Assembly (NCBI GenBank): GCA_021821945.1
Contig: JAJZTF010000005.1
Coordinates: 60,361 to 124,360, forward strand
Direction of reading: 5' to 3'
From: Pseudomonadota bacterium
Lineage (GTDB): Bacteria; Pseudomonadota; Gammaproteobacteria; Burkholderiales; Gallionellaceae
DNA length: 64,000 nt
The notes below the pieces were generated by a model. That model did not search any database and had not been told where the DNA came from. It saw only the letters and a program-made list of their open reading frames with translations. Positions 7,717-19,482 of the stretch are shown in pieces. Position 1 is the first letter of the stretch. The number at the start of each line of letters is the position of its first letter. The translations under genes and the position numbers were made by a program.

Positions 7717-10083
7717 ATGTCTATCCATCTCGAAGATTATCAAGAAATTCTCGGCGAACTGTCTGACAATTCGCAGGAAATTCTGCAATCCGCCTGGCAG
7801 GAAGCAGCGCGCGTCTTCAGCCCGCGCGGCCTGCAGAACTACCTCGAAGGCGCGGTGTCTTTGAAGGGACTGGGCCGCGGCAGCGAACTGGTCGCAACCT
7901 ACATAGAGATCGCCCCGGCGGTCGCCAAAATGCTGGGCGAGGATGTCATTCCCGACCTGGTCTACACCGCGATGAAGATGTCATCCAAGACCAGCGGCAC
8001 GGTGATCGAACTGGTGCTTGCAACCGCACCCACTGCGGCCGAACGCCTGGGCGATGCGACGCTCTTCTCCAAGTATCTGCAGCTGATCAACACGCTCCTG
8101 GCCAACGCGCCGCGCGGCGTCAAGCCGATGCTGGACAACCTGGATACGCTGTTCTCCCAGCTCACGCTGGGTGGCCTGCGCCGCTGGGCCAACTGGGGCG
8201 CCCAGGCGCACCGCACCAATTATGAAGAACAGGTGCGCTATTTCGGCCTGCAAACGCCGGAATCACTCGCAATCCTGCAACAGGAGCGCAAGGGCACGCT
8301 TTTCATCGACGTGCAGCGCCGGATCAACATGTATCTGCGCGCCTTGTGGGGACGGGATTTCTTCATGCGCCCGACTTCCGGAGACTTCGAGAAGCGCGAA
8401 GGCTACAAGCCCTACATCGAGAATTATCTGCTGCATGTCCCGGATGCATACGATGACTTCGTCATCAAGAAAGGCAATGAAGAGGTGCGCATTTCCGGAC
8501 TGGAACTGTACCGCGCCGCCACGGCGCACTGCGCGGCGCATGTCGTCTACACGCTCTCGCCCATCTCCGCAGAAGGACTGAACACGCTGCAGATGGCCGT
8601 CATCTCCGCGATCGAGGATGCGCGGGTCGAGCGCCTTGCGACCAATGCCTTCCCGGGTCTGAAGCAGCTCTGGTCCAGCCTGCACACCATCGAATCCTCC
8701 CAGGGCAATTCGATCGGCGACTATCTGAACCGCATCGCACGCGCGCTGCTTGACGAGACCTATCAGGACGACCATCCCGTGATCGTCAAGGCGCGCGAGC
8801 TTTTTGCAGAAGGACAGGACCGCCTGAAGGACAACCAGCTTTCCTGGGATATAGGCGTGGCACTCGCGCATGAATTGTCGCAGCTGCATATCCCCTTCCA
8901 TCCGCGCACCGACATGCTGATCGCGCCCTATCTCGACGACAACCGCTACTTCTGGGAGTTCGAGGAATTCGACATGGAGAAGGCGGCCTCTGCCGGTTAT
9001 GAATCGGTCAGGCAGGTCAGAAAGTATGTCAGCGTGATGGAGATGGCCAACGAGATCGACACCGAACTTGCGGGTGACGATGCCCAGGAGATATGGGTGC
9101 TTGCCACGGAGCTATACCCATACGAGAACATCGGCGACGAGAGCGGCGGAAAGTCCTACAACGAGCTGGAAGGCAGGGAGCCCGTCTCCGCACCCTACCA
9201 CTATTCGGAATGGGATTACCAGATCCAGCTTGAGCGTCCGACATGGGTGACCGTTCAGGAAAAGCGCCCCAAGACCGGTGAGATGCAGATCATCGAAGAC
9301 ATCGCCACGCAGTACAAGCGGCAAATCCAGCGCATGAAATTCCTGCTCGACGCGCTGCAACCGCAAGGCGTGACCCGCATAAGAAAGCTCGAGGACGGGG
9401 ACGAGCTCGACATCAACGCCGCGATCCGCTCGATGATAGACATACGCATGGTGCAACAGCCGGACCAGCGCATCATGATGCGCTCTGTTCGCAAGATGCG
9501 CGACATTTCGGTGATGGTGCTGCTTGACCTTTCAGAGTCGACCAACGAAAAGGTGAGCGGGAAAGATTACAGCGTGCTCGATCTGCAGCGCGAGGCTGCG
9601 GTGCTGCTGGCGGATGCAATCGACAAGATAGGCGATCCCTTCGCGATACACGGATTCTGTTCAGACGGCAGGCACAACGTCGAATACTTCCGCTACAAGG
9701 ATTTCGATCAGCCCTATGACGACCAGCCCAAGTCGCGCCTTGCAGCGATGACGGGCCAGCTTTCAACGCGCATGGGTGCGGCAATCCGCCATGCCGGGCA
9801 CTATCTGAAGCTGCAGAAGTCGTCCAAGAAACTGCTTCTTGTGATCACGGACGGCGAACCCGCTGACGTGGACGTGCGCGACCCGCAATACCTGCGCTAT
9901 GATACGAAAAAGGCCGTGGAAGAGCTCAGCCGCAACGGGGTAAACACCTTCTGCATGTCGCTCGATCCGCGCGCCGACCAGTATGTATCCAGGATATTCG
10001 GCGCGAGAAACTACATGGTCGTGGATCATGTCGAGCGCCTTCCTGAAAAGCTGCCTTTGCTTTATGCGGGACTGACAAGATGA
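7717..10083 (+). CDS. cbbO: RuBisCO activase adaptor subunit CbbO
   Basis: Protein of 788 residues with a long N-terminal adaptor region and a C-terminal von Willebrand factor A domain. The MIDAS motif DLSES is at residues 604-608 with supporting Thr/Asp positions downstream (LVITDGEPADVD). In the family, the VWA domain docks the CbbQ hexamer on RuBisCO by binding an acidic residue of CbbL. Length and domain order are normal. Translation start context is unusual (see leader feature). It overlaps the next ORF by 4 bp, which suggests that ORF is functionally linked. Confidence 0.97.
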   Translation: MSIHLEDYQEILGELSDNSQEILQSAWQEAARVFSPRGLQNYLEGAVSLKGLGRGSELVATYIEIAPAVAKMLGEDVIPDLVYTAMKMSSKTSGTVIELVLATAPTAAERLGDATLFSKYLQLINTLLANAPRGVKPMLDNLDTLFSQLTLGGLRRWANWGAQAHRTNYEEQVRYFGLQTPESLAILQQERKGTLFIDVQRRINMYLRALWGRDFFMRPTSGDFEKREGYKPYIENYLLHVPDAYDDFVIKKGNEEVRISGLELYRAATAHCAAHVVYTLSPISAEGLNTLQMAVISAIEDARVERLATNAFPGLKQLWSSLHTIESSQGNSIGDYLNRIARALLDETYQDDHPVIVKARELFAEGQDRLKDNQLSWDIGVALAHELSQLHIPFHPRTDMLIAPYLDDNRYFWEFEEFDMEKAASAGYESVRQVRKYVSVMEMANEIDTELAGDDAQEIWVLATELYPYENIGDESGGKSYNELEGREPVSAPYHYSEWDYQIQLERPTWVTVQEKRPKTGEMQIIEDIATQYKRQIQRMKFLLDALQPQGVTRIRKLEDGDELDINAAIRSMIDIRMVQQPDQRIMMRSVRKMRDISVMVLLDLSESTNEKVSGKDYSVLDLQREAAVLLADAIDKIGDPFAIHGFCSDGRHNVEYFRYKDFDQPYDDQPKSRLAAMTGQLSTRMGAAIRHAGHYLKLQKSSKKLLLVITDGEPADVDVRDPQYLRYDTKKAVEELSRNGVNTFCMSLDPRADQYVSRIFGARNYMVVDHVERLPEKLPLLYAGLTR

Positions 10084-10382
10084 ACGAAAAGACATATGTG
10101 GGGCTGGACCAGGATGTCCATGCAGGACTGACCCCGTTGGGCCGCATGGTGCGCGACGCCTGGGTTTTCGGCATACTGCCCGAGACTGAAACCTGTTCCG
10201 GCTGGGACATGGGACGCATGCAGGTCCTGTACGAGGCGGTGTATGCCGCATGGGAGCCCTATGCCCATCTTCCCAGCCGCCTGTCTGGCGAGTTGCTTGA
10301 GCGCCATACGAGAATCTACGCCGAAGCCATCAGCAGTGCACGCAAGGAAGGATGGAATCCCGAGCTAAGCGATGACGAATAG
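10080..10382 (+). CDS. Uncharacterised small protein coupled to cbbO
   Basis: A soluble 100-residue protein starting at an ATGA overlap with the cbbO stop. It has no signal peptide, membrane segment or cofactor motif. It is rich in aromatic residues (six Tyr, five Trp) and appears mostly helical, with a conserved-looking centre (PLGRMVRDAWVFGILPETETC) and an acidic tail (SDDE). I do not recognise a named family. The overlap implies co-translation with CbbO, so a role in activase assembly or RuBisCO maintenance is the natural guess, but this is only inference. Codon use matches its neighbours. Confidence 0.8.
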   Translation: MNEKTYVGLDQDVHAGLTPLGRMVRDAWVFGILPETETCSGWDMGRMQVLYEAVYAAWEPYAHLPSRLSGELLERHTRIYAEAISSARKEGWNPELSDDE

Positions 10383-10784
10383 TCAGCGTGCCGGGAATTT
10401 CAGCACACGGGCCGGCGCAATCGCGCCCCCCTTCTGATTAAGCCGCTGAAGCGCATGGGTCAGCTCGATCTGCAGCCGGGGCATGATGACTGAAGCATCC
10501 ATCTGATAGTAAACTGCCTCGTATGCCACCGGCTCATCGAGTGAATTGCGGCTTTGCGGCCGGAATCTTTGCCATGCGATGTTGATCCAGCATTTTCGTA
10601 CCCCATCGAGGAAGATGAGTTCTTCATCGTCCAGAATCGCGAGAAATTGCATCGAGCGGATGGGAATGAAGAGACAGCGGTTCTGCGTCCTGGCAAGCAG
10701 GGTATGCGCCAGATTGTAGGTGACAGCCGGCAGCGTTCTGGGTTCTCTGGCTATTTCAGGGTCACGATAGCAGGTGATTTCCAT
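10383..10784 (-). CDS. Hypothetical protein, 133 residues
   Basis: Convergent with the cbbO-coupled ORF, their stops abutting exactly, and divergent from purC. The product has no signal peptide or transmembrane segment. The middle contains alternating hydrophobic strands ([25 protein letters not shown]) that suggest a small alpha/beta or beta-barrel domain. I do not recognise the family. Coding is supported by uninterrupted length filling the gap and by base composition similar to neighbours; antisense ORFs are short and poor. Confidence 0.7.
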   Translation of the reverse strand: MEITCYRDPEIAREPRTLPAVTYNLAHTLLARTQNRCLFIPIRSMQFLAILDDEELIFLDGVRKCWINIAWQRFRPQSRNSLDEPVAYEAVYYQMDASVIMPRLQIELTHALQRLNQKGGAIAPARVLKFPAR

Positions 10785-10807
10785 GGCGACATTTTACGGG
10801 AATTGAT

Positions 10808-12328
10808 ATGAACAATGCACTCTTCCAGTCTGACATAAAAAGCCTGAAACTGCTCAACCGCGGCAAGATCCGGGACATCTATGAAGTGGATCGGGACCAC
10901 CTCCTGATCGTCACGACCGACCGCCTTTCCGCATTCGACGTGGTGATGCCAGATCCCATTCCTGAAAAGGGCAGGATCCTGACGGAAATCTCCAATTTCT
11001 GGTTTGACCGGCTGGAGCATGTTGTTCCCAATCATCTGACCGGCATCGATCCCGCCACGGTAGTGGCAGAAAGCGAGCGCGAGCAAGTCAAAGATCGTGC
11101 CATCGTGGTCAGGAAGCTAAAGCCCCTGCCCATCGAAGCGATCGTGCGCGGTTATCTCGCAGGCTCCGGGTGGAAGGAATACAAGGCCTACAGGAGCGTC
11201 TGCGGAATTCCCCTACCTGAAGGGCTGCGCGAGGCGGACAAACTGCCGGAGCCCTTGTTCACCCCCTCGACCAAGGCGGAAAATGGCTCGCATGATGAGA
11301 ACATCAGCCATGAAAAGGCGGAGGCCTTGCTGGGCAGCGAACTGGCGGCCAGGGTTCGGGATGTTTGCATCGCGCTATACAAGGAGGCCGCCTCCTATGC
11401 GCTGGGACAGGGCATCATCATCGCCGACACCAAGTTCGAGTTCGGACTGGATGAGCAGGGAAAACTTTATCTGATCGACGAGGCTTTGACCCCGGATTCA
11501 TCCCGCTTCTGGCCGGCCGATCAGTACAAACCGGGCGCGAGTCCGCCCAGCTTCGACAAGCAGTATGTAAGGGACTGGCTGGAGGCTTCCGGCTGGAACA
11601 AGCAATCGCCCGGGCCCGGATTGCCCGAAGATATCGTTGCAAAAACCACCGAGAAATATCGCCTGGCGCTGAAATATCTGACACAGAGCCATATCGACAA
11701 ACTGGTCTCGGGCTATATGCGGTTTCGCAGGAACCATTATGAAAAGAACCAGGACTTGTTCGAACGCCTGACCAAACAGGGCCAGTCGCCCAAATCGATC
11801 GTGGTCGGATGCTGCGACTCCAGGGTGGATCCTGCGATTGTCACGGACTGCGATCCAGGCGACCTGTTCATCATCCGCAACGTAGCCAATCTTGTCCCGC
11901 CATTCGAGAACAGCGGCAATTTCCATGGAACGAGCGCAGCGCTGGAATATGGCGTGCGCAATCTGGGAGTCGAAAACATCATCGTGCTGGGACATGCGCA
12001 TTGCGGCGGCATACAGTCGCTCTTGGACCAGAAGGACGGGGATGATGCGCAGAACGGATTCATCTCCGGATGGATGAAGGTCGCAAGCCAGGCGCGCAAC
12101 CGGGTTCTTTCAAGGATGCAGAACAAATCGAAGGACGAAAAGCAAAGGGCATGCGAGCAGGAGGCGATTCTGGTCTCCCTTGACAATCTGCTGACCTTCC
12201 CGTGGATACTCGAGCGTGTCGCAAGCAAGAAACTGGCGCTTCATGGCTGGTACTTCGACATGGAGAAAGGCGAGTTGCTGCACTACAACCCGAACAGCAA
12301 CCGTTTCGAAGCGTTTCCAGCCCAGTGA
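10808..12328 (+). CDS. purC: SAICAR synthetase PurC fused to beta-carbonic anhydrase
   Basis: One uninterrupted ORF of 506 residues. Residues 1 to about 293 form a complete PurC ([51 protein letters not shown]), which condenses CAIR with aspartate. From about residue 294 ([10 protein letters not shown]) a full beta-carbonic anhydrase follows. Its zinc ligands and dyad are present: Cys335, Asp337 and Arg339 in CCDSRVDP, and His396 and Cys399 in GHAHCGG. The domains join with almost no linker. Stand-alone PurC is normally 240-300 residues and beta-CA about 200-230, so both are complete. Neighbouring RuBisCO, purE and purK all use inorganic carbon. Confidence 0.95.
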   Translation: MNNALFQSDIKSLKLLNRGKIRDIYEVDRDHLLIVTTDRLSAFDVVMPDPIPEKGRILTEISNFWFDRLEHVVPNHLTGIDPATVVAESEREQVKDRAIVVRKLKPLPIEAIVRGYLAGSGWKEYKAYRSVCGIPLPEGLREADKLPEPLFTPSTKAENGSHDENISHEKAEALLGSELAARVRDVCIALYKEAASYALGQGIIIADTKFEFGLDEQGKLYLIDEALTPDSSRFWPADQYKPGASPPSFDKQYVRDWLEASGWNKQSPGPGLPEDIVAKTTEKYRLALKYLTQSHIDKLVSGYMRFRRNHYEKNQDLFERLTKQGQSPKSIVVGCCDSRVDPAIVTDCDPGDLFIIRNVANLVPPFENSGNFHGTSAALEYGVRNLGVENIIVLGHAHCGGIQSLLDQKDGDDAQNGFISGWMKVASQARNRVLSRMQNKSKDEKQRACEQEAILVSLDNLLTFPWILERVASKKLALHGWYFDMEKGELLHYNPNSNRFEAFPAQ

Positions 12329-12337
12329 CCGCCCGCG

Positions 12338-13759
12338 CTATTCGCTCGCCAGGCGCGTAGCCCGGTGAGCCTGCCTTGCAAAATGGGTCTGTCTCTTTGC
12401 GATTCTGACCGCATGGCGGTGATGATGCCGCCCCGCCCCTGCGACATGCAGTCTCTGGTTCGGCTTGACGCGTTTCCACTCCGCATTCCAATCTCTTAGC
12501 GTGTTTATGCTGACATGATAGCGGCGAGCGAGCTTGTTCAGCGTATCGCCCTCCCTGGCGACGAAGCCCTCGCTCTCTGGCGTATTGAGGCTATCGGCCT
12601 GAAGCTGCATGTTGAACGGCTGGAATGACTCCTCGACGGACTGATCGCTCACGGGCACCAGCAGGGTTTCGTTGGTGCTGATGCGGGCCCGCGATGAAAG
12701 TCCATTGACCGATTTCAATTTTTCCAGCGTCAGCCCGAAACGCGGCGCGAGACGGTCAAGGCGCTCCCCCATCTTCGCATGATAGGGCTGCCAGCTGACC
12801 AAGGGCTTGTCGTAATTCTGCAGATTGGTATGAAAAGTTTCGACCTTGTCCACCGGCAGCAATATGTAATCGCTGTTGTCATGCAGGATCACGGGCCTGT
12901 TGTTCGCGGGATTGAGTGCCACGAATTCGTCCTTGGGAATGTCCGCAAGCTTTGCAACGAGCTTGACATCCATGTGCTGGGTCGTCTGGACGATCGCGAA
13001 ATAGGGCTTGTTGGGTATGTCCGACAACGAGAGTCCATAACTCGAGGGGTTCGAAACGATGTCCTTTATCGCCATGAGCTTGGGCACATAATTGCGCGTC
13101 TCATCAGGCAGATCGAGGCTCTGATAGTCGGTAGGCAACCCCTTCCTGCGGTTTCTTTCCTGCGCCCGCTGCACAGCGCCCTCCCCCCAGTTATAGGCCG
13201 CCAGTGCGAGATTCCAGTCGCCGAACATCGTATGCAGCTTTTCAAGATAATCCAGTGCGCTCTGGGTGGCGCTGACGATGTCGCGCCTGCCGTCATACCA
13301 CCAGTTTTGCCTGAGGCCGAAATGTTTTGCGGTGGCGGGTATGAACTGCCATATTCCCGAGGCATTGCTGGAAGAGCGCGCGCCCGGATTGAATCCGCTT
13401 TCTATCATCGGCAATAAGGCGATTTCGCTGGGCATGCCGCGACGTTCGACCTCGCCTGCGATGTAGTAAAGATAGCGCCTTGCCCTTTCCATCATGCGCG
13501 CAAAATATTCAGGCTTGCGCGCATACCATTGTTCATGCCTTGCAACCAGGGGGTCATTCATCGAAGGCATCGAGAAACCATCTCTCAGGCGCTGCCAGAG
13601 ATCATCTTCGGAAAGGATGGTCAGCTGAACACTATGCGCATTGGTGTAAGCGGAAGGCAGGGAATCCAGGGAGGTGCTCAAGGCGAGTTTTTCTTCCGCC
13701 TGTGCGGTAGACATGCCGATTGCAAGGAGCAGCGAAAAAATCAGTTTGGCGTATGTCAC
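12338..13759 (-). CDS. mltD: Membrane-bound lytic murein transglycosylase D, LysM type
   Basis: Periplasmic peptidoglycan-cleaving enzyme, 473 residues. The signal peptide ends near STAQA (residue 20). The SLT domain spans about 100-220 with the catalytic glutamate in MIESGFNPGA and the motifs ASGIWQFIPATA and ALAAYNWGEG. Two LysM-like repeats follow, the second being EGDTLNKLARRYHVS. The tail after the last LysM is unusually histidine- and arginine-rich (GRHHHRHAVRIAKRQ). The start is GTG at 13759; the residues after it form a good signal peptide. It is convergent with purC-CA, 9 bp apart. Confidence 0.93.
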   Translation of the reverse strand: MTYAKLIFSLLLAIGMSTAQAEEKLALSTSLDSLPSAYTNAHSVQLTILSEDDLWQRLRDGFSMPSMNDPLVARHEQWYARKPEYFARMMERARRYLYYIAGEVERRGMPSEIALLPMIESGFNPGARSSSNASGIWQFIPATAKHFGLRQNWWYDGRRDIVSATQSALDYLEKLHTMFGDWNLALAAYNWGEGAVQRAQERNRRKGLPTDYQSLDLPDETRNYVPKLMAIKDIVSNPSSYGLSLSDIPNKPYFAIVQTTQHMDVKLVAKLADIPKDEFVALNPANNRPVILHDNSDYILLPVDKVETFHTNLQNYDKPLVSWQPYHAKMGERLDRLAPRFGLTLEKLKSVNGLSSRARISTNETLLVPVSDQSVEESFQPFNMQLQADSLNTPESEGFVAREGDTLNKLARRYHVSINTLRDWNAEWKRVKPNQRLHVAGAGRHHHRHAVRIAKRQTHFARQAHRATRLASE

Positions 13760-13961
13760 TTACCGTCCCAGTGAAATCGGAAAATCGTCCAATCGTATCC
13801 GAGTTATCCGGAACAGGTCAATGCAAATCCGGCAATTCGACTACACAAGGAGCCCGCCTTGGGAACTTTCCTGCGCCATGATCGGATTTGCTTTGTTCTT
13901 CACACACTCGGATAATAGTCAGAACGATTGGATAATGCAGAAAACACGCCATGGAGATGCA

Positions 13962-15893
13962 ATGACCTTAAGAAGACAATTGCTGCTGACGATCTTGCTG
14001 CTTTTCCTTTTGATGTTCGCTGGCGTATCCTTGATCAGCGTGAACAACACCCGGCACTATCTTCTGACCCAGCTGGGTTCATCCGCCGAGGATACCGCAC
14101 ATTCTCTCGCCCTTTCCCTCGCCCCGCATCTGCAACAGAATGACTCGAGGAAGATGGACGCCATCGTCGGCGCGATGTTCAGCCGCGGCTATTTCCGGGA
14201 GATCATCGTCAAATCCACCGATGGGAAGGCATTGGTTGAAAGGGAGTCCCCCCTCGAAGCAACGGGCGTCCCGCAATGGTTCGTCGATCTCATTCCCATT
14301 CATACGCCCGTCGTTCAGGCCCCCATCATCTCAGGATCGGGTATTGCCGCATATGTCTATGTCAGCCGGCATCCCGGGTTTGCATACGAGCAGCTCTGGC
14401 ACAACAGCATCGATGAACTGACCTGGATATCGCTGGTTGGCACAGGTTCACTGATCCTGGGTTTCATCATCCTGCATTTCATGCTGGGTTCGCTGCGTTC
14501 GGTCGAAGAGCAGGCCAATGCGATCAGCAACCGGGAATATCCGGTCCAGCAAAAGCTGCCGTGGACGACGGATTTGCGCCGCGTGGTCGAAGTGATGAAC
14601 AGGATGTCGATCAAGGTCAAGCAGATGTTCGAAGAGCAGTCCGCGCTGACCGAGAAGCTGCGCGCCGAGACCTACATGGACACGGTGACCGGTCTTGGCA
14701 ACAGGAATTACTTCAACACCCAGGTCGATTATCTGGTTCACAACCCGGAAAAATTCTACAACGGCGCCCTTTTCCTTCTGGTGCTCGATCGCTTCAAGGA
14801 ATACAACAATCTATACGGTTTCGAGGCCGGAGACGAGATACTCGTCAGAACCGCAGAGACCCTGAGGGAAATCGAAAAGGATGCGCCAGGCTCAGTGATC
14901 TCCCGCATGTCCGGCGCGAGCTTTGCGCTGTTCTTGCCAAATATCGAACTCGAGGCCTCCGAGCGCATGGCACAGCGCCTGGTGGATGCACTGCACCATA
15001 TCGCAGGAGAAAGCACGATCGACATCGGGCATGTCGGCATCGCACTTTACCGGAAGGGAATGGATGCAGGGAAGCTCCTTGCGGAAGCCGACATGGCGCT
15101 CCGTTCCGCCCAGTCCAGGGGCGAGGCCGGCTGGTTCAGGCGTGATGACGCCGCCATGCAGCCGATCCATGGCGCAGGAGACTGGCGCGCATTCTTCAAG
15201 AAGGTGATAGAGGGAAAATCCGTATCGCTGCATCTGCAAGCGATTCTGAGCACCAGCGGGCAGATGATGCACCGCGAGGCCTTCCTCAGGATCCCCGGCG
15301 AAGATGGAGAACTGCTGAATGCAGGCATTTTCATGCCCATGGCGGAAAACCTGGGTTATTCGGCGCAGCTTGACAGACTGGTCGTGGTTGAACTTTCAAA
15401 ACTGGCGACCAGTTCGGACGACAGACTGGCTGTCAATCTTTCGCTACAGTCGATATCCGACCAGAGTTTCGTCTCGACGCTGGAAGCGATTCTGCGCGCG
15501 CTGGGAACGAGAGCCCAGCAGCTGATGTTCGAATTCCAGGAATACGACATCGTCAATCACGCCGCGACGGTGCATGAATTCATCTCACGCCTGCAAGGCC
15601 ACGGATGCGCGTTCGGCGTCGACCACTGCGGGCGCGGATTTGCATCATTCAGCTATCTCAGGGACCTCAAGATAGACTATCTGAAAATAGACGGGAGCTA
15701 CATCCGCGACGTTGACAGCAACAAGGGCCATCAATTTCTCGTGCAATCGATTTCAAAGATCGCGCACGAGCTCGACATACAGGTGATCGCCGAGGCGGTC
15801 GAGACGGTCGCCGAACGCGACATGCTGATGAACCTTTATGTCGACGGTTTGCAGGGCTATCTGATAGGCAAACCCGAGCGCATTGAAATCTGA
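13962..15893 (+). CDS. lapD: LapD-type c-di-GMP receptor (degenerate GGDEF-EAL)
   Basis: Inner-membrane receptor of 643 residues. TM1 is at about 7-26, a periplasmic LapD/MoxY-type sensor at 27-152, TM2 at 153-175, then HAMP, GGDEF and EAL domains. The GGDEF motif is degraded to SGASF. In the EAL domain the catalytic DDFGTG loop reads DHCGRG, so neither synthesis nor hydrolysis is expected. This double degeneration defines LapD, which binds c-di-GMP and sequesters the protease LapG. No lapG lies in the window. The ATG at 13962 follows GGAG by five bases; the ORF-track start at 13674 is rejected because it runs through mltD. Confidence 0.88.
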   Translation: MTLRRQLLLTILLLFLLMFAGVSLISVNNTRHYLLTQLGSSAEDTAHSLALSLAPHLQQNDSRKMDAIVGAMFSRGYFREIIVKSTDGKALVERESPLEATGVPQWFVDLIPIHTPVVQAPIISGSGIAAYVYVSRHPGFAYEQLWHNSIDELTWISLVGTGSLILGFIILHFMLGSLRSVEEQANAISNREYPVQQKLPWTTDLRRVVEVMNRMSIKVKQMFEEQSALTEKLRAETYMDTVTGLGNRNYFNTQVDYLVHNPEKFYNGALFLLVLDRFKEYNNLYGFEAGDEILVRTAETLREIEKDAPGSVISRMSGASFALFLPNIELEASERMAQRLVDALHHIAGESTIDIGHVGIALYRKGMDAGKLLAEADMALRSAQSRGEAGWFRRDDAAMQPIHGAGDWRAFFKKVIEGKSVSLHLQAILSTSGQMMHREAFLRIPGEDGELLNAGIFMPMAENLGYSAQLDRLVVVELSKLATSSDDRLAVNLSLQSISDQSFVSTLEAILRALGTRAQQLMFEFQEYDIVNHAATVHEFISRLQGHGCAFGVDHCGRGFASFSYLRDLKIDYLKIDGSYIRDVDSNKGHQFLVQSISKIAHELDIQVIAEAVETVAERDMLMNLYVDGLQGYLIGKPERIEI

Positions 15894-15903
15894 TCTGAAT
15901 GCG

Positions 15904-18418
<2,515 letters not shown>

Positions 18419-18422
<4 letters not shown>

Positions 18423-18604
18423 CTAATCCAATACAGTATCAGCAGACCGGAAAGCATTGCGATCACGCCGATGAAGCGCAGCTGCCCATCCGTCAGGGTG
18501 ACCAGCTTCTGGAAAGTGGCGCGCCAGACATCGGGAAAAATGAAAGGAATCAGCCCTTCGATCACCAGCATCATCGCAAAGCCAAGCAGCCAGTAATTCA
18601 GCAC
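18419..18604 (-). CDS. Small inner-membrane protein, DUF2065 (YjeT-like)
   Basis: A 61-residue protein with two predicted membrane helices (about 3-20 and 41-59) separated by a short loop. It belongs to the DUF2065/YjeT family, which in E. coli also lies between hflC and purA. The function is unknown. Its ATG adjoins the hflC stop and its stop overlaps the hisZ start, so it is translationally coupled on both sides. Confidence 0.88.
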
Positions 18605-19482
18605 TACTTGGTCTCCTTGCCCGGACTCTTCATGTACTTGAAGAAGGCCGAGCTTGGGTCCACCACCATCACATCGCTCTTGTTCCTGAAACTCTGCTTG
18701 TATGCCTCGAGGCTGCGATAGAACGCATAGAATTCGGCATTCTTTCCGAATGCCGCACCATAGATGGCGGCCGCAGTCGCATCCCCCTCACCCTTGGTCT
18801 GCTGCGCCTGACGGTATGCCTGGGCCAGTATCACCTCGCGCTGCTTGTCTGCATCCGCCTTGATCTTCTCGCTTTCTGCAGCGCCCGATGCGCGCAACTC
18901 GTTCGCCACCCGCTTGCGTTCCGCCTCCATCCGGCGGTAGACGGAGTCGCTGATTTCGGGCGGGAAATCGACGCGCTTCAGGCGCACGTCCAGAACCTGT
19001 ATGCCGATCTTGCGCGCATCCGAGTCGATCTTCTGGCGCAGCACATTCATGATCTGCTCGCGTTCCCCCGACACCACCTCATTGATGGTGCGCTTACCGA
19101 ATTCCTCACGCATGCTTGAATTCACGGTCTGCTTCAGGCGGTTATTGGCGCGCGCCACATCCCCTCCCACGCTGATGTAATACTGCTTCACATCGACGAT
19201 GCGCCACTTGACGAAGGAATCCGCCATCACGTTTTTCTTCTCGGCCGTGATGAATCGCTCGGGTTCCCCGGTGTCCAGCGTCTGTATGCGCGCATCGAAA
19301 AAGCGCACGTTCTGCATCAGCGGAATCTTGAAGTAAAGGCCGGGTTTAGTTTTCACGCCGACGATCTCGCCCAACTGAAACACGATCGCATCCTGGCGCT
19401 GATCGACCACGAACATGCTGAGACTCAACATGATCAGCAAGACAACCGCACCGATCAAAAAGTTGGCGACACTGGTTTTCAT
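18604..19482 (-). CDS. hflC: HflC, modulator of FtsH protease
   Basis: SPFH/band-7 protein of 292 residues. A single N-terminal membrane anchor (about 5-24) is followed by a periplasmic prohibitin-like domain. Helical residues 195-245 contain the AESEKIKADADKQREVILA coiled coil. With HflK it forms the large cage that surrounds FtsH. It overlaps hflK by 4 bp, as expected for partners made in equal amounts. Confidence 0.97.
   Translation of the reverse strand: MKTSVANFLIGAVVLLIMLSLSMFVVDQRQDAIVFQLGEIVGVKTKPGLYFKIPLMQNVRFFDARIQTLDTGEPERFITAEKKNVMADSFVKWRIVDVKQYYISVGGDVARANNRLKQTVNSSMREEFGKRTINEVVSGEREQIMNVLRQKIDSDARKIGIQVLDVRLKRVDFPPEISDSVYRRMEAERKRVANELRASGAAESEKIKADADKQREVILAQAYRQAQQTKGEGDATAAAIYGAAFGKNAEFYAFYRSLEAYKQSFRNKSDVMVVDPSSAFFKYMKSPGKETK

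Noticed and set aside
10808-10860. Divergent hypothetical/purC region as a mobile-element boundary
   Set aside because: I found no inverted repeats, target duplication or transposase remnant, and base composition does not change.
11690-11730. PurC-CA as two genes with an internal start
   Set aside because: The only nearby in-frame ATG (residue 304) has no SD and would remove conserved N-terminal CA residues; no stop codon separates the domains.
13674-13961. Long N-terminal extension of the LapD-like ORF
   Set aside because: It runs through the 5' end of mltD; the ATG at 13962 has a good SD and starts the membrane segment.
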